Position numbers and translations under genes: made by a program | In this document: one piece after another, positions 44,269 through 55,063 of the stretch | Layout of the letters: each line of letters starts with the position of its first letter | How positions within the stretch are numbered: position 1 is the first letter of the stretch | Assembly (NCBI GenBank): GCA_016186905.1 | Contig: JACPKS010000001.1 | Span: 1-64,000, forward strand | DNA length: 64,000 nucleotides | Source of the DNA: Deltaproteobacteria bacterium | GTDB lineage: Bacteria > Bdellovibrionota > UBA1018 > UBA923 | Direction: 5' to 3' | Notes under the pieces: generated by a model | Seen by the model: only the letters and a program-made list of their open reading frames with translations | Told to the model about the DNA's origin: nothing | Database searches by the model: none

Positions 44269-44712
44269 CTAAGCGGCGCGCGAAAGGTTGTGGACGCTCA
44301 CGAGCTGCGCCTCACACCCTTCGGTGTCCCGCACGAGTCCGCGAACGCAGGACGGCGCGCCCTTGGGCGCCGGAGCGACCTCGACGGGCGCGATCAGCCG
44401 CGCATCGCAGGGAACGGGCACCGCGAACTCATGGAACAGTCCGCCGGCGCGCCCGACGGAAAAGAGAAACATCGTCTCGTCGCCGGGCGCGATTACTTTT
44501 GACGCGATTCCGAGCGCGCGAGAGAGATCGATGACCGGAAAAATCCGCCCGCCCCACTGAACCACGCCGCTCACGCCGGCGGGAAGCCCACGGTACGCGA
44601 CAAACGGGCACGACCCCGCCGCCGCGGTGAACTCGGTCACGTCGAGCGCGTAGCTTCGTCCGCCGGATTCAAAGCAGAGCATTTTCAGAGTGGGATGGGT
44701 CTTAGCTTTCAT
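44269..44712 (-). CDS. CheW-like domain protein
   Basis: A 147-residue CheW-fold protein. It has LCFESGGRSYALDVTEFTAA, the hydrophobic YRGLPAGVSGVVQWGGRIFP with VIDLSRALG, and ends LVSVHNLSRAA. CheW domains couple receptors to CheA kinases, but no other chemotaxis gene is near. The start ATG 44712 overlaps the stop of the upstream ClpB-like gene (ATGA), so the two proteins are probably made in step. Confidence 0.8.
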   Translation of the reverse strand: MKAKTHPTLKMLCFESGGRSYALDVTEFTAAAGSCPFVAYRGLPAGVSGVVQWGGRIFPVIDLSRALGIASKVIAPGDETMFLFSVGRAGGLFHEFAVPVPCDARLIAPVEVAPAPKGAPSCVRGLVRDTEGCEAQLVSVHNLSRAA

Positions 44713-45794
44713 TCGAGGGATTCCCCTTTTGACGATTTCAGCTTGCGCGCGCACATCGTTTTGATTTTGAGTTTTTCTGGGTCAAAAACAAGCGTGATCG
44801 AACCGCCCGGCTTAACCTTTCCCTTGAGAACAGCGTCGGCAAGCGCGTCATCCAGGATCGAGCGCATGGCCTTGATGATCTCGTCGTGCGAGATGTCGGG
44901 ATGATAGACGTTCGCGCGGACCGCCTCGAGCATGGCGCTCGAGCTTCGCGCCGACATGCTCAAGTTGACGCGCTTTTCGGTCGCGAACTTGTCGAACGCC
45001 TCGTTGAAGTGCTTGATGAAGATGTCGATAAACTCGCCGGAGCTTGGCGGAAACACGGGTGCCAGCGCCTCGCAGCGCTCAAGCAACGCCTGCGGAACGC
45101 CGTCTTTGATGAGTTCCTCGCGGCTCACGTGAAAGGGGATGTCTTTGGGCAGCTCCAGCGATTCGGGCGTGGGAAGATTTTTGATCGCTTCGGTTTTTGA
45201 GGCGGTCATGAACCCGACGGGCGTCATCGGCGGCTGCTTGCGGTAAAGCGTCCACTTATCCACGAAACCCGTGCCCGAGGTTGTTCTGATGCCAAACAAC
45301 GCGCGATCGGTCTTCACAGCCCTTGCGCCGTCACCGACCGCGTTGTTGTCGGCCACGGTCAGAAGGGCGCCGAGCACCTCGGTGCTCACGAGCTCGAAGT
45401 TTTTGAAAATGACGACCGTCGTTGGATCAGCCTTTAGACGTTTAGCCAGCTCATCCGTCAGCGGCTTGGAATCTGCCTGACTGATGAGCTTGACTGGAAC
45501 GAGGTAGGTCGGCGCGCCGATGATCTTTGCGTACGACTCAAACAGCGTCCGGCCTCCCATCCCGGAAGGCCCGTAAACCAGCATCATCGCGGTCTTGGTC
45601 GAGGCGCGTGTACCGGTCTGTATCCGCCTTGAAAGATCCACGAGCTCCTGCTTGGCTTGCTTCTGGCCGATCACGAGCTCATCGAGCGATTTTGCCAGCT
45701 GCTCGGTGCCGATCACGCCAGAGGCGAACGCTATTCCGCTCAAGAGCGACATGACCGCTGCCCAAACGAGGATCCTTGCTCGGTAGTGAATCAA
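44709..45794 (-). CDS. ClpA/ClpB-like AAA+ protein with degenerate Walker A
   Basis: A 361-residue protein with an N-terminal membrane segment or signal (ILVWAAVMSLLSGIAFASG), then an AAA+ domain like the ClpB second module (SLDELVIGQKQAKQELVDLS, and later GVPQALLERCEALAPVF, then a ClpB D2-small-like region). The Walker A motif reads YGPSGMGGRTLF: the Lys is missing. The Walker B position (VVIFKNFE) is also altered. It is probably a non-hydrolysing pseudo-ATPase, possibly periplasmic. I choose TTG 45794 because AGGGGGAAAG precedes it; ATG 45752 is the alternative, and longer frames run into the hairpin. Confidence 0.68.
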   Translation of the reverse strand: MIHYRARILVWAAVMSLLSGIAFASGVIGTEQLAKSLDELVIGQKQAKQELVDLSRRIQTGTRASTKTAMMLVYGPSGMGGRTLFESYAKIIGAPTYLVPVKLISQADSKPLTDELAKRLKADPTTVVIFKNFELVSTEVLGALLTVADNNAVGDGARAVKTDRALFGIRTTSGTGFVDKWTLYRKQPPMTPVGFMTASKTEAIKNLPTPESLELPKDIPFHVSREELIKDGVPQALLERCEALAPVFPPSSGEFIDIFIKHFNEAFDKFATEKRVNLSMSARSSSAMLEAVRANVYHPDISHDEIIKAMRSILDDALADAVLKGKVKPGGSITLVFDPEKLKIKTMCARKLKSSKGESLE

Positions 45795-45849
45795 AAATCT
45801 TTCCCCCTGCAGGATCTTTTCGACCGAAAACAGCTCAGGGGTGACTGGA

Positions 45850-45947
45850 AAAAGGTGCCGACCTACTTTTCGTGGTGTGGTGCACCGTAAAAATGACAAA
45901 TATTTTTTACGGCGCACCACACCACGAAAAGTAGGTCGGCACCTTTT
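45850..45947. repeat. Giant 98-bp hairpin repeat
   Basis: Two 44-bp arms, identical except for one base, enclose a 10-nt loop. Each arm begins AAAAGGTGCCGACCTACTTT. The right end overlaps the TAA of the LpxH-like gene, and minus-strand transcription ends in CCTTTTT, so it may also terminate that gene. A half-copy lies at 60038-60067. Confidence 0.92.
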
Positions 45948-47058
45948 AGCCGTCGAAGCGGACGTGCGGTTTGTGTTCGCCGATCCACTGCTGGAGCGTG
46001 GCGGTGCCTTTGCCTTGGGCATCGAACTCGACGAACGCGAACGTCAGCCGGTAATGATTGCCCATCCCGCGCAGATCAAGATGTATCATTTTCGTCCACG
46101 TGCCCGTGTTGATGTAGACCTTGCCGTCGGGATAGCTCTTGAACATCGGAAGATGCGTGTGCCCCATGATCACGGTATGCACGTCGGGCTGCTCCTCGAG
46201 AAGCCTTCGCGCCTCGGCTTCGAGGTCTTGCAGGAAGGTCATCGTCTCCTGCTGGAAAATCTGCAGAGTCACTTTCAACCGGCTGCGGCGCTGCGGGCTA
46301 TAGATAAACCGCGTCTTCATGAAATATAATAACGAGAGGAAGGCGAACCGCAGGATGAACCAGGTGTCGAAAAGCAGCCCCCAAAGTATCATCGCGCGGA
46401 TCGGACGAACCTTGTCGACGTAGTCCCGCTCCCACTTGAGGCGATTGACGATTTTCAAAACATAAAAACTTCCCCACGGGATATTGAGGACGGGCTCCTT
46501 CAACCCCTCCGTCAGAAGCGGTTTCTCGTAGTTGAAGACGTGGACGGCTTCGTACTGGTTTCCGTGCTGAACCTGCACGCCGCCGCCGAGATCAATGACC
46601 GTCGTCACGTGGTTCAACCGCACCTTGGCACTCGGAAACTGCCCGTCCGGATCGAGCGCCTGCACGAGACGCTCGCGCACCTTCGGAAAGAAAAGATCGG
46701 CATCGTGGTTGCCGATATTGTAGGTGATCGTTTTTCCGGGAAGAGAGGCGAAGCGCCTGAGTCCCCGAATCACTTTGGGGTGGCCGGCGAGAATACACTC
46801 GAGCTTATAGAGCGCGAACTGCTCGGTGATGACCTCCTCGAACTCGCCGCGATAAGGAACGTTCAGGAAATCGAGAAAATCGCCATTGATGACCAACTCG
46901 ACTTCACGGCCCTCGCCGTACTTTCCGGACGAGAAATACTCGAAAAACGCCACCATCTCGTCGTCGAAAAAAAAATCCTCGTGAGGATTCTTCCGGCTCT
47001 CGAAATTGAGCCCCGCCGAGAGGTGGCAGTCGCTGATGACAAGCTTGATCCGATTCAT
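45946..47058 (-). CDS. Calcineurin-like metallophosphoesterase (LpxH-like)
   Basis: A 370-residue phosphoesterase with all five metal-binding motifs: SDCHLS (D-x-H), NGDFLDF (GD), GNHD, HGNQYEA and GHTHLP. It resembles UDP-2,3-diacylglucosamine hydrolases of lipid A synthesis, but carries a long extra hydrophobic insert (residues about 215-245, LLFDTWFILRFAFLSLLYFM region) that could anchor it in the membrane. Substrate is not certain. The stop codon lies in the arm of the long hairpin. Confidence 0.82.
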   Translation of the reverse strand: MNRIKLVISDCHLSAGLNFESRKNPHEDFFFDDEMVAFFEYFSSGKYGEGREVELVINGDFLDFLNVPYRGEFEEVITEQFALYKLECILAGHPKVIRGLRRFASLPGKTITYNIGNHDADLFFPKVRERLVQALDPDGQFPSAKVRLNHVTTVIDLGGGVQVQHGNQYEAVHVFNYEKPLLTEGLKEPVLNIPWGSFYVLKIVNRLKWERDYVDKVRPIRAMILWGLLFDTWFILRFAFLSLLYFMKTRFIYSPQRRSRLKVTLQIFQQETMTFLQDLEAEARRLLEEQPDVHTVIMGHTHLPMFKSYPDGKVYINTGTWTKMIHLDLRGMGNHYRLTFAFVEFDAQGKGTATLQQWIGEHKPHVRFDG

Positions 47059-47100
47059 TTTATCCAGTATATCAGAGCTTCAACGAACTGAGGAATCTCC

Positions 47101-47334
47101 ATGTCCGACAAGACCAAGAAATGGCCGGATAACGTGCCGGGTAAATACTACGTCGACGATCAATGCATCGACTGCGACGCCTGCCGCACGGAAGCACCGA
47201 AAAATTTCACGCGCAACGACGCGCACGGCTTCTCGTACGTTCACAAGCAGCCCACCACTCCCGAGGAAGAAACGGCAAGCAAGGCCGCGATGGAAGCCTG
47301 TCCGGTAGAGGCGATTGGGCAGGATGGTGAGTGA
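47101..47334 (+). CDS. 4Fe-4S ferredoxin
   Basis: A 77-residue single-cluster ferredoxin. The ligand cysteines are in DDQCIDCDACRTEAP and EACPVEAIGQ. GAGGAA precedes the ATG. It is divergent from the phosphoesterase gene and 7 bp before the amidohydrolase, so it may be co-transcribed with it. Confidence 0.9.
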   Translation: MSDKTKKWPDNVPGKYYVDDQCIDCDACRTEAPKNFTRNDAHGFSYVHKQPTTPEEETASKAAMEACPVEAIGQDGE

Positions 47335-47341
47335 GTCCTCA

Positions 47342-49111
47342 ATGAAAACCTGCAAAAAAAATCTTCTTTTTGCGACGCTATTGCTTATTGCCGGGGCGAC
47401 ACGTGCGGTGGCCAGCGCGCCGAGCGCAGGCGCCCCGGCTGCCCTCGCGCCAGCCGACCTTATCCTCAAAAACGGAAAAATCTACACCGACCGCGAAAAC
47501 GGGCGTAAATGGGCCGAGTCGCTGTCGATCCGGGAGGGCGTCATCCAGTCGATCGGCACGACGGGCGCGATCGAAAAAGAAAAAGGCCCCGCCACGAAAA
47601 TCATCGACCTCAGGGGCAAGGTCGTGCTGCCGGGATTCAACGACGCTCACCTGCATTTTTTCTCGGGCGGCATCTCGCTTGCGCGCCTGAACCTCACCGG
47701 CGTGAAGTCGATCGGGCAATTCAAGGCGAAATTGAAGGAGTTCGCGGCGGCAAATCCCTTGAAGCGCTGGATTTTCGGCCTGGGATGGGATCACACCGCG
47801 TTTCCGGGCCAGAAATATCCCACGAAGGAAGATCTCGACTCGGTCGTCAACGATCGCCCGGTTTTTCTCTGGCACACCGACGAGCACCTCGCGGTCGCGA
47901 ACTCCAAGGCGCTCGAGATTCTGCACATCGACGCGACCACGCCCGATCCGGAAGACGGGAAAATCCTCAAAAACGATAAGGGCGAACCGATGGGCGTGCT
48001 GCTCGAGTCGGCGGCAAGCGAGGCGTCGCATAAAGTCGACCGCCCGAGCAAAGAAGAATTGCGCCAGGCTTTCGTCGACGCGCAGGAAGAAGCGATCAAA
48101 TACGGTCTCACCTCGATTCAGGGCACTTTTGCGCGCGAAAATCTCGAAGACTGCATCCAGATCGTCGACGAGCTCCACAAGGCAAAACAGCTCAAGGTTC
48201 GCATTTCGCTTTGGGGCGTTCTCGAGGATCCCGAGAAATTCGCGGAGCTGAAGAACAAGTACAAGCACATCCCCGAGGAGTGGCTGCGCTTCGCGCATCT
48301 GAAAGGTTTCGTCGACGGCGTGATCTCGGCGCGGACCGCGGCGATGAATCAGCCGTACTCCGACGACGCAAGCACGCGCGGAGAGCCGAACTACACGCAG
48401 GAAAAACTGAGCGAGCTCGTGCTTAGGGCGAATCGAATGGGCTTTCCGGTGGCGCTCCACGCAATCGGCGATCGGGCCGTCGGGATGGCCGCCGCCGCCT
48501 ACGCCGCCGCGAAAAAACAGCTCTTTAACTCGCGGCTTCGCAACCGTGTCGAACACGTCGAAGTGGCTGGGCCCGCCATCTACTCACAGTTCCACGGCAC
48601 CGGCATCGTCGCCTCCGTGCAACCGAGCCACATGATCTACGACGACGAGTCCGAGAATTACAACGACGCGCGCCTGGGCAAAGAACGCGTGAAGCACGCC
48701 TTCGCGTGGAAGGGTTTTTTGAAGGCCAAGGCTCGCATGGCGTTCGGCACCGATTGGCCCGTGATGCCGGTGAATCCGTTCATCGGTTTGTTCGGCGCGG
48801 TTTATCGCCAGCACTTCAACGGGCGTCCGGCGCGCGGCTGGCTGCCCGAACAGCGGATCACGCTCGACCAGGCGATCGAGGCCTATACGCTAGGCAGCGC
48901 TTACGTGACTTCCGAGGAGCACGTCAAAGGCTCGATCCGCGAAGGCAAGTTCGCCGATCTCGCCGTGACGGGAAAAGATCCGTTCAAGGAACAGGGGCTG
49001 GCGCTCTCGAAGGTGCCGGTGGCATACACGATCCTCGCCGGAAAAATCACGTACGACGGAACGCTTCCGGCGCTCAAACCCGCCGACGCCAAGACGGCGG
49101 CGAAGCCCTAA
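47342..49111 (+). CDS. Secreted amidohydrolase (YtcJ-like)
   Basis: A 589-residue amidohydrolase-superfamily protein with a signal peptide (LLFATLLLIAGATRAVA). It has the N-terminal beta-sandwich (ADLILKNGKIYTD), the metal motif GFNDAHLHFFSGG, the YtcJ region WIFGLGWDHTAFP and HTDEHLAVANSKAL, VALHAIGDRAV, and FGTDWPVMPVNPF near the end. Substrates of this family are mostly unknown amides or cyclic compounds. ATG 47342 gives the signal; a GTG or ATG upstream overlaps the ferredoxin gene. Confidence 0.85.
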   Translation: MKTCKKNLLFATLLLIAGATRAVASAPSAGAPAALAPADLILKNGKIYTDRENGRKWAESLSIREGVIQSIGTTGAIEKEKGPATKIIDLRGKVVLPGFNDAHLHFFSGGISLARLNLTGVKSIGQFKAKLKEFAAANPLKRWIFGLGWDHTAFPGQKYPTKEDLDSVVNDRPVFLWHTDEHLAVANSKALEILHIDATTPDPEDGKILKNDKGEPMGVLLESAASEASHKVDRPSKEELRQAFVDAQEEAIKYGLTSIQGTFARENLEDCIQIVDELHKAKQLKVRISLWGVLEDPEKFAELKNKYKHIPEEWLRFAHLKGFVDGVISARTAAMNQPYSDDASTRGEPNYTQEKLSELVLRANRMGFPVALHAIGDRAVGMAAAAYAAAKKQLFNSRLRNRVEHVEVAGPAIYSQFHGTGIVASVQPSHMIYDDESENYNDARLGKERVKHAFAWKGFLKAKARMAFGTDWPVMPVNPFIGLFGAVYRQHFNGRPARGWLPEQRITLDQAIEAYTLGSAYVTSEEHVKGSIREGKFADLAVTGKDPFKEQGLALSKVPVAYTILAGKITYDGTLPALKPADAKTAAKP

Positions 49112-49130
49112 CAAGGTTTCTCAGCAGCCC

Positions 49131-50240
49131 TTAGAATTTGCCGATTTCGATTTCCGCGGCCTGGCTTGCGCCGACCTGATGCGAAACCGCGCGGGCAAGG
49201 TCGAGAAACGCGCGCGCGACGGCGCTTTCAGGCGCCCGCGCGACGATCGGAGTTCCCGAATCACCCGCTTCGCACACGCCCATCTCGATCGGAAGCTGCG
49301 CCAAAAGCGGGATGCGGAATTTCTCGGAGAGCAGCGTTCCCGCGCCCTCGCCGAAGATGCGGTATTTTTTCTCCGGCTCATTTTTCGGCGCGTCCGGCGG
49401 AATGAAAAAACTCATGTTCTCGACGACGCCGAGGATCGGCACGCCGACTTTTTCAAACATCAGAATCGCCTTGCGAACGTCCTGCGCCGAGACTTCCTGC
49501 GGAGTCGTCACGACGATCGCGCCGCTCAGGGGCACGAGCTGCGTCAGCGAAATCTGCACGTCGCCGGTGCCTGGCGGCATGTCGACGATGAGATAATCCA
49601 GCCGGCCCCAATCCACCTTTATTAAAAACTGGCTCACGACGCTATGGAGCATCGGTCCGCGCCAGATCACGGGCTGGTCGCCCTTGGTGAGCAAGCCCAT
49701 CGACATGACTTTCACGCCGTGATTTTCAGGTGGAAGCATCATCTCGCCGCGCGCTTCGTCGGCACGCCCCTGCGGCGGTTCGTCAACCCCCATCATCGTG
49801 GGAATGTTCGGACCGTAAACGTCGCAATCGAGAAGGCCTACGCGTACGCCGATCTTCGCGAGCGCCGTCGCGAGATTCGCCGAAACGGTGGATTTTCCGA
49901 CGCCGCCCTTGCCGCTGCTCACGGCGATGATGTGTTGCACGCCGGGCACGCCGTGTTTTTCGCGATGAGCCCGCCCCCTGGAGGCGCCGGCATGCGGTGC
50001 CGCCGACTCCACCCTCACCCGCACCTCGGTCGCGCCGACTTGCATGAGCGCGTCCTTTACGCCTTGCTCAAGAGCGGCCTGCGCGGGATCTCCCGGATCG
50101 CGCAGCACAAGGCGCATCGAAATACCGTCGCCTTCGATCTTGAGGTCGCGGATCTGCCCGAGCGACATCAGGTCTTTTCCCGTCGCGGGTTCGCGCACCT
50201 GACGTAATGCCGTGATTACCGTATCGAGTTTTATCGCCAT
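49131..50240 (-). CDS. mrp: Mrp/ApbC iron-sulfur carrier ATPase
   Basis: A 369-residue P-loop NTPase of the Mrp/NBP35 family, delivering Fe-S clusters to target proteins. An N-terminal MIP18/DUF59-like domain (residues 1-80, [19 protein letters not shown]) is followed by the deviant Walker [41 protein letters not shown] and [13 protein letters not shown]. The usual C-x-x-C near residue 285 is not seen ([12 protein letters not shown]), which is unusual and may mean altered cluster binding. ATG 50240 is the start where family similarity begins. Confidence 0.92.
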   Translation of the reverse strand: MAIKLDTVITALRQVREPATGKDLMSLGQIRDLKIEGDGISMRLVLRDPGDPAQAALEQGVKDALMQVGATEVRVRVESAAPHAGASRGRAHREKHGVPGVQHIIAVSSGKGGVGKSTVSANLATALAKIGVRVGLLDCDVYGPNIPTMMGVDEPPQGRADEARGEMMLPPENHGVKVMSMGLLTKGDQPVIWRGPMLHSVVSQFLIKVDWGRLDYLIVDMPPGTGDVQISLTQLVPLSGAIVVTTPQEVSAQDVRKAILMFEKVGVPILGVVENMSFFIPPDAPKNEPEKKYRIFGEGAGTLLSEKFRIPLLAQLPIEMGVCEAGDSGTPIVARAPESAVARAFLDLARAVSHQVGASQAAEIEIGKF

Positions 50241-50291
50241 AAGTGCCTTATCAATACCCCAGAAGCGTGTTACGAACCAAAGACAATCTTT

Positions 50292-50849
50292 ATGGAAAAA
50301 TACGTCGAAAAACTTCTGATCGAAATGGGCGAAGACCCCATGCGGGCGGGTCTCAAACGCACGCCCGAGCGCTTCGCGAGCGCGTTCCAATTCCTGACGT
50401 CGGGCTACAAGCTCGATCCCAAGGCATTGCTCACCAAAGCGCTTTTCAGCGAAGAATACTCCGAGATGGTCATCGTCAAGGACATCGAGATCTTCTCGCT
50501 TTGCGAGCACCACATGCTTCCGTTTTTCGGAAAAGCCCACGTCGCGTACATCCCCGACGGAAAAATCATCGGTCTTTCGAAAATTCCGCGTCTCGTGAAC
50601 ATTTTCGCGCGCAGGCTTCAGGTGCAGGAGCGCCTGACCGACCAGATCAGCCAGGCGCTCTTCGACGCCGTGAAGCCGCACGGCGCGGGCGTGGTCATCG
50701 AGGCCTACCACATGTGCATGATGATGAGAGGCGTGGAAAAGCTGCGCTCCTACACGATCACATCGAGCATGCTCGGCACCTTCCGCGAGGATCGCCGCAC
50801 GCGCCAGGAATTCATGTCGCTCATCTCGCGGGAAAAGCTCGCGCTATGA
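50292..50849 (+). CDS. folE: GTP cyclohydrolase I
   Basis: A 185-residue FolE, converting GTP to dihydroneopterin triphosphate for folate and pterins. It has [19 protein letters not shown], the zinc/active-site motif [40 protein letters not shown] and the second Cys in [13 protein letters not shown]. It is divergent from mrp and overlaps the next gene as ATGA. Confidence 0.97.
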   Translation: MEKYVEKLLIEMGEDPMRAGLKRTPERFASAFQFLTSGYKLDPKALLTKALFSEEYSEMVIVKDIEIFSLCEHHMLPFFGKAHVAYIPDGKIIGLSKIPRLVNIFARRLQVQERLTDQISQALFDAVKPHGAGVVIEAYHMCMMMRGVEKLRSYTITSSMLGTFREDRRTRQEFMSLISREKLAL

Positions 50850-51343
50850 GCGATGACGAGTTCGTCGACATCCACGAGCCGCCCGAATCGTCCGGGATCG
50901 ACTCCGACAAAACGCCCATCCTCCTCCACCCTCAAAAAAGAAAGGACCTCTTCGAGGCCGGGCAGGAACGCTTCAACGACGAGCGTTTTTTCGAGGCGCA
51001 TGAAGAATGGGAAAAGCTCTGGCGCTACGAGCAGGGACGCGACCGCGCGTTCATCCAGGGTTTGATCCAAGCCGCCGGGCACTTCGTGCACCTGCGGAAA
51101 GGAAACTGGTCGGGAGCTTCGCGCCTGGCCGATCTCGTAAAACAAAAGCTCGTCGTGCCGCCGGCCAATCGGCTCTTTCGCGCGATCGACGTCATGCCGC
51201 TGATTTCGGCGCTCAATTACAACGCGGTTGAAGTGGAAAAAATGCTCGCGAAAGCTTCAGCCTCGAAAGCAAGCTCTGGAGTGGATTTTCCGCCCCCTCC
51301 TCCGCAAGGACTCGGGAGATTCTTGGTTCCTAAGCTTCTTTGA
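50846..51343 (+). CDS. DUF309 domain protein
   Basis: A 165-residue protein. The DUF309 core is [20 protein letters not shown] followed by HEEWEKLWR and [20 protein letters not shown]. Function unknown; the conserved HEExE pattern is typical of the family. It is translationally coupled to folE, and its 3' end overlaps lipB by 14 bp. Confidence 0.85.
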   Translation: MSDDEFVDIHEPPESSGIDSDKTPILLHPQKRKDLFEAGQERFNDERFFEAHEEWEKLWRYEQGRDRAFIQGLIQAAGHFVHLRKGNWSGASRLADLVKQKLVVPPANRLFRAIDVMPLISALNYNAVEVEKMLAKASASKASSGVDFPPPPPQGLGRFLVPKLL

Positions 51344-52079
51344 ATGCAGCGCCGGTTTCGGCTGCTCCGAAAACGCTCGCCGCGCTTTGGAGCGCGAACG
51401 CCTCGTAGCTCCGCGAGAGCGTCTCGAATTTTTTCACGAGCGCCTGTTTGATTTCGCCGGCGAGCTCGTTCACGTCGGAATCGGCGGCGCCTGCCCTCGC
51501 CATCTCTTTTTCAAGCGTGGTCATGACCGCGCCGTTGAAGCCGCACGGATTCACGGCCTCGAAGTACCGCAGGTCGGTCGCGAGATTGAGCGCGAAGCCG
51601 TGATACGAAACCCACTGCTTCACCGCGATGCCGATGCTCGCAAGCTTGTGGTCATGCACCCAAACGCCGGTCTGAAGCTGGCCGGGATCGAGAAGAAGCG
51701 TATCCGGGCATGGCTTCACGCCAAGACCCGTCTCGACCCGGAGGGTTTCGAGGAGCGCGCGCTCGAGATCGCGAAGATAGCGGCGAAGATCTTTGTGCGT
51801 GAGTTTAAAAATAGGATAGCCGACGAGCTGACCCGGCCCGTGAAACGTGAGCCTTCCGCCGCGCTCGACCGCGACGACGGGAACCGTTCCAAGCCCCCGC
51901 ACCTTGATCGCCTCAGGTGCCGGCTCTTCAATCTTCGCGCGCCCAGTGGTGTAAACCGGCTCGTGCTCAACAAAAATCAGAGTGTCTTCGATCGCATCGC
52001 GCGCGCGTTCATCCACAAGTTGCTTTTGCAGCTCCCAGACTTCGGCGTAGGACTTTCGACCGAGATCGATCAGCTTCAT
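51330..52079 (-). CDS. lipB: Lipoyl(octanoyl) transferase
   Basis: A 249-residue LipB that moves octanoate from acyl carrier protein to lipoyl domains. Hallmarks are VERGGRLTFHGPGQLVGYPI, KLASIGIAVKQWVSYHGFAL and the catalytic Cys in NPCGF, with the Lys in the middle motif. The ATG at 52079 follows GGAG. It is the last of four minus-strand lipoate/2-oxoacid genes. Confidence 0.95.
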   Translation of the reverse strand: MKLIDLGRKSYAEVWELQKQLVDERARDAIEDTLIFVEHEPVYTTGRAKIEEPAPEAIKVRGLGTVPVVAVERGGRLTFHGPGQLVGYPIFKLTHKDLRRYLRDLERALLETLRVETGLGVKPCPDTLLLDPGQLQTGVWVHDHKLASIGIAVKQWVSYHGFALNLATDLRYFEAVNPCGFNGAVMTTLEKEMARAGAADSDVNELAGEIKQALVKKFETLSRSYEAFALQSAASVFGAAETGAAFKEA

Positions 52080-52155
52080 CTTGAACCGCTCCGTAAGAGG
52101 CACTTCTTATATCAGGGCAAACTCATCAACAAAAGGGCGAATTCATTGTGCTCTT

Positions 52156-53667
<1,512 letters not shown>

Positions 53668-53727
53668 TGCGTTCTCCTGTTGTTGGCCTATAGCGCCAAT
53701 AGCGTCGCGCGACACGCGACGCGAATA

Positions 53728-55053
53728 TCAGAGCCGAATCGCGTCGAGGAACATCAGCTTCAGATTCGAGATCTGTTCCATCACGACGTTCAAGAACCGC
53801 GCGCCCATCGCGCCGTCGACCACGCGGTGATCGATCGCGACCGAAAGCCAGAGCACGTCGGCCGGCACGATCTCGTCGCGTCCGTTGATCGTCTTCACGA
53901 CGGGGCGTTTCGAGATTTTGTGCACGCCAAGGATCGCGACCTCGGGCCAATTGATGATCGGGGTCGCGAGCATCCCGCCGATCGTTCCGGCGTTGGTGAT
54001 CGTGAACGTTCCGTCTTTCATATCCTCGAGCGCCAGTTTTCCGGCGCGGGCCTTTTCGGCCAAAACTTGCACGTCACGCGCGATTTCGAGAATCGATTTT
54101 TTATCGGCATCCTTCACGACCGGCACGATCAAGCCCTGCTCGGTGTCGACCGCGATGCCGATATTGTAATAATTCTTCAGCACGACGTTTCCGTTTTGCT
54201 CGTCGAGCTGCGAGTTCATGTACGGAAACTCCTTCAAGCCCTTGATCACGGCCTTCACGATGAAGGGCAGGTACGTGAGCTTCACGCCTTCCTTTTCGGC
54301 GACGCCTTTGGCGGCCGCGCGGAACTGCACGAGCTCGGTCACGTCGCACTCGTCGACGTAAGTGAACTCCGGAATCGTCCCACGGCTCTTCGTCATGCCC
54401 TCGGCGATTTTTTTGCGGATCCCGCGGAACGGAATCAGCGTTTCGCGCTGGCCAGGCATTAAAGGAGACGGCTTAAGCGGCGAGGGCTTTGGCGCCGCCG
54501 GCGTTTTCGCTTGCGCCGGCATGGGCTCGCGGCGCCGCATGCCGTGCGGCGCGGGCACCTGCGGGCCTGCCGCGCTCGCGCCGATGAAGCGCTGAAGATC
54601 TTCTTTCGTCACGCGCCCGGCGGGACCCGACGCCGGAACTTGGCCGAGATCGACGCCCATGTCGCGCGCGAGCCGGCGCGTGGCCGGAGTCGCAAGCACG
54701 TTTCCGGGCGAAGCCGCATACGTTTGTCCAGGCGCCTGCGCCGCCTGGCCGGCGGCGCCAGCATACGACGCGCGCATCGGGACCGTGGATGGCGCGCTCT
54801 TCGAGGCCCCGGCGCTTGCGCCTTCCTCCGACAACGAAACGACCGGCTGTCCGACTTTAATGACGTCGCCTTCTTTTCCGTAAACCTTCTTCACGGTGCC
54901 CGCGTGCGGCGAGGGAATCTCGAGCGTCGCCTTGTCGGTCATGATCTCGATGAGCGGCTGATCGACCTTGATCGCGTCGCCTTCCTTGACGAGCCAACGC
55001 ACGATCTCGCCCTCATGCACGCCCTCACCGATATCCGGAAGTTTGATCTCCAT
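53728..55053 (-). CDS. 2-oxoacid dehydrogenase acyltransferase (E2)
   Basis: A 441-residue E2 with a single lipoyl domain (residues 1-80, lipoyl Lys in MTDKATLEIP), an Ala/Pro linker, a peripheral subunit-binding domain (residues about 117-153, ATPATRRLARDMGVDL, VTKEDLQRFIG), a Pro-rich linker and a catalytic domain from about 200. The active-site motif is DHRVVDGAMGARFLN. It may belong to a pyruvate, branched-chain or 2-oxoglutarate complex; no E1 is in the window, so the substrate is unknown. It follows lipA by 10 bp. Confidence 0.92.
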   Translation of the reverse strand: MEIKLPDIGEGVHEGEIVRWLVKEGDAIKVDQPLIEIMTDKATLEIPSPHAGTVKKVYGKEGDVIKVGQPVVSLSEEGASAGASKSAPSTVPMRASYAGAAGQAAQAPGQTYAASPGNVLATPATRRLARDMGVDLGQVPASGPAGRVTKEDLQRFIGASAAGPQVPAPHGMRRREPMPAQAKTPAAPKPSPLKPSPLMPGQRETLIPFRGIRKKIAEGMTKSRGTIPEFTYVDECDVTELVQFRAAAKGVAEKEGVKLTYLPFIVKAVIKGLKEFPYMNSQLDEQNGNVVLKNYYNIGIAVDTEQGLIVPVVKDADKKSILEIARDVQVLAEKARAGKLALEDMKDGTFTITNAGTIGGMLATPIINWPEVAILGVHKISKRPVVKTINGRDEIVPADVLWLSVAIDHRVVDGAMGARFLNVVMEQISNLKLMFLDAIRL

Positions 55054-55063
55054 ATCCTGCTCC

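Noticed and set aside
45841-46329. Plus-strand frame across the long hairpin
   Set aside because: It translates the palindrome and the antisense of the phosphoesterase gene; no supporting start signal.
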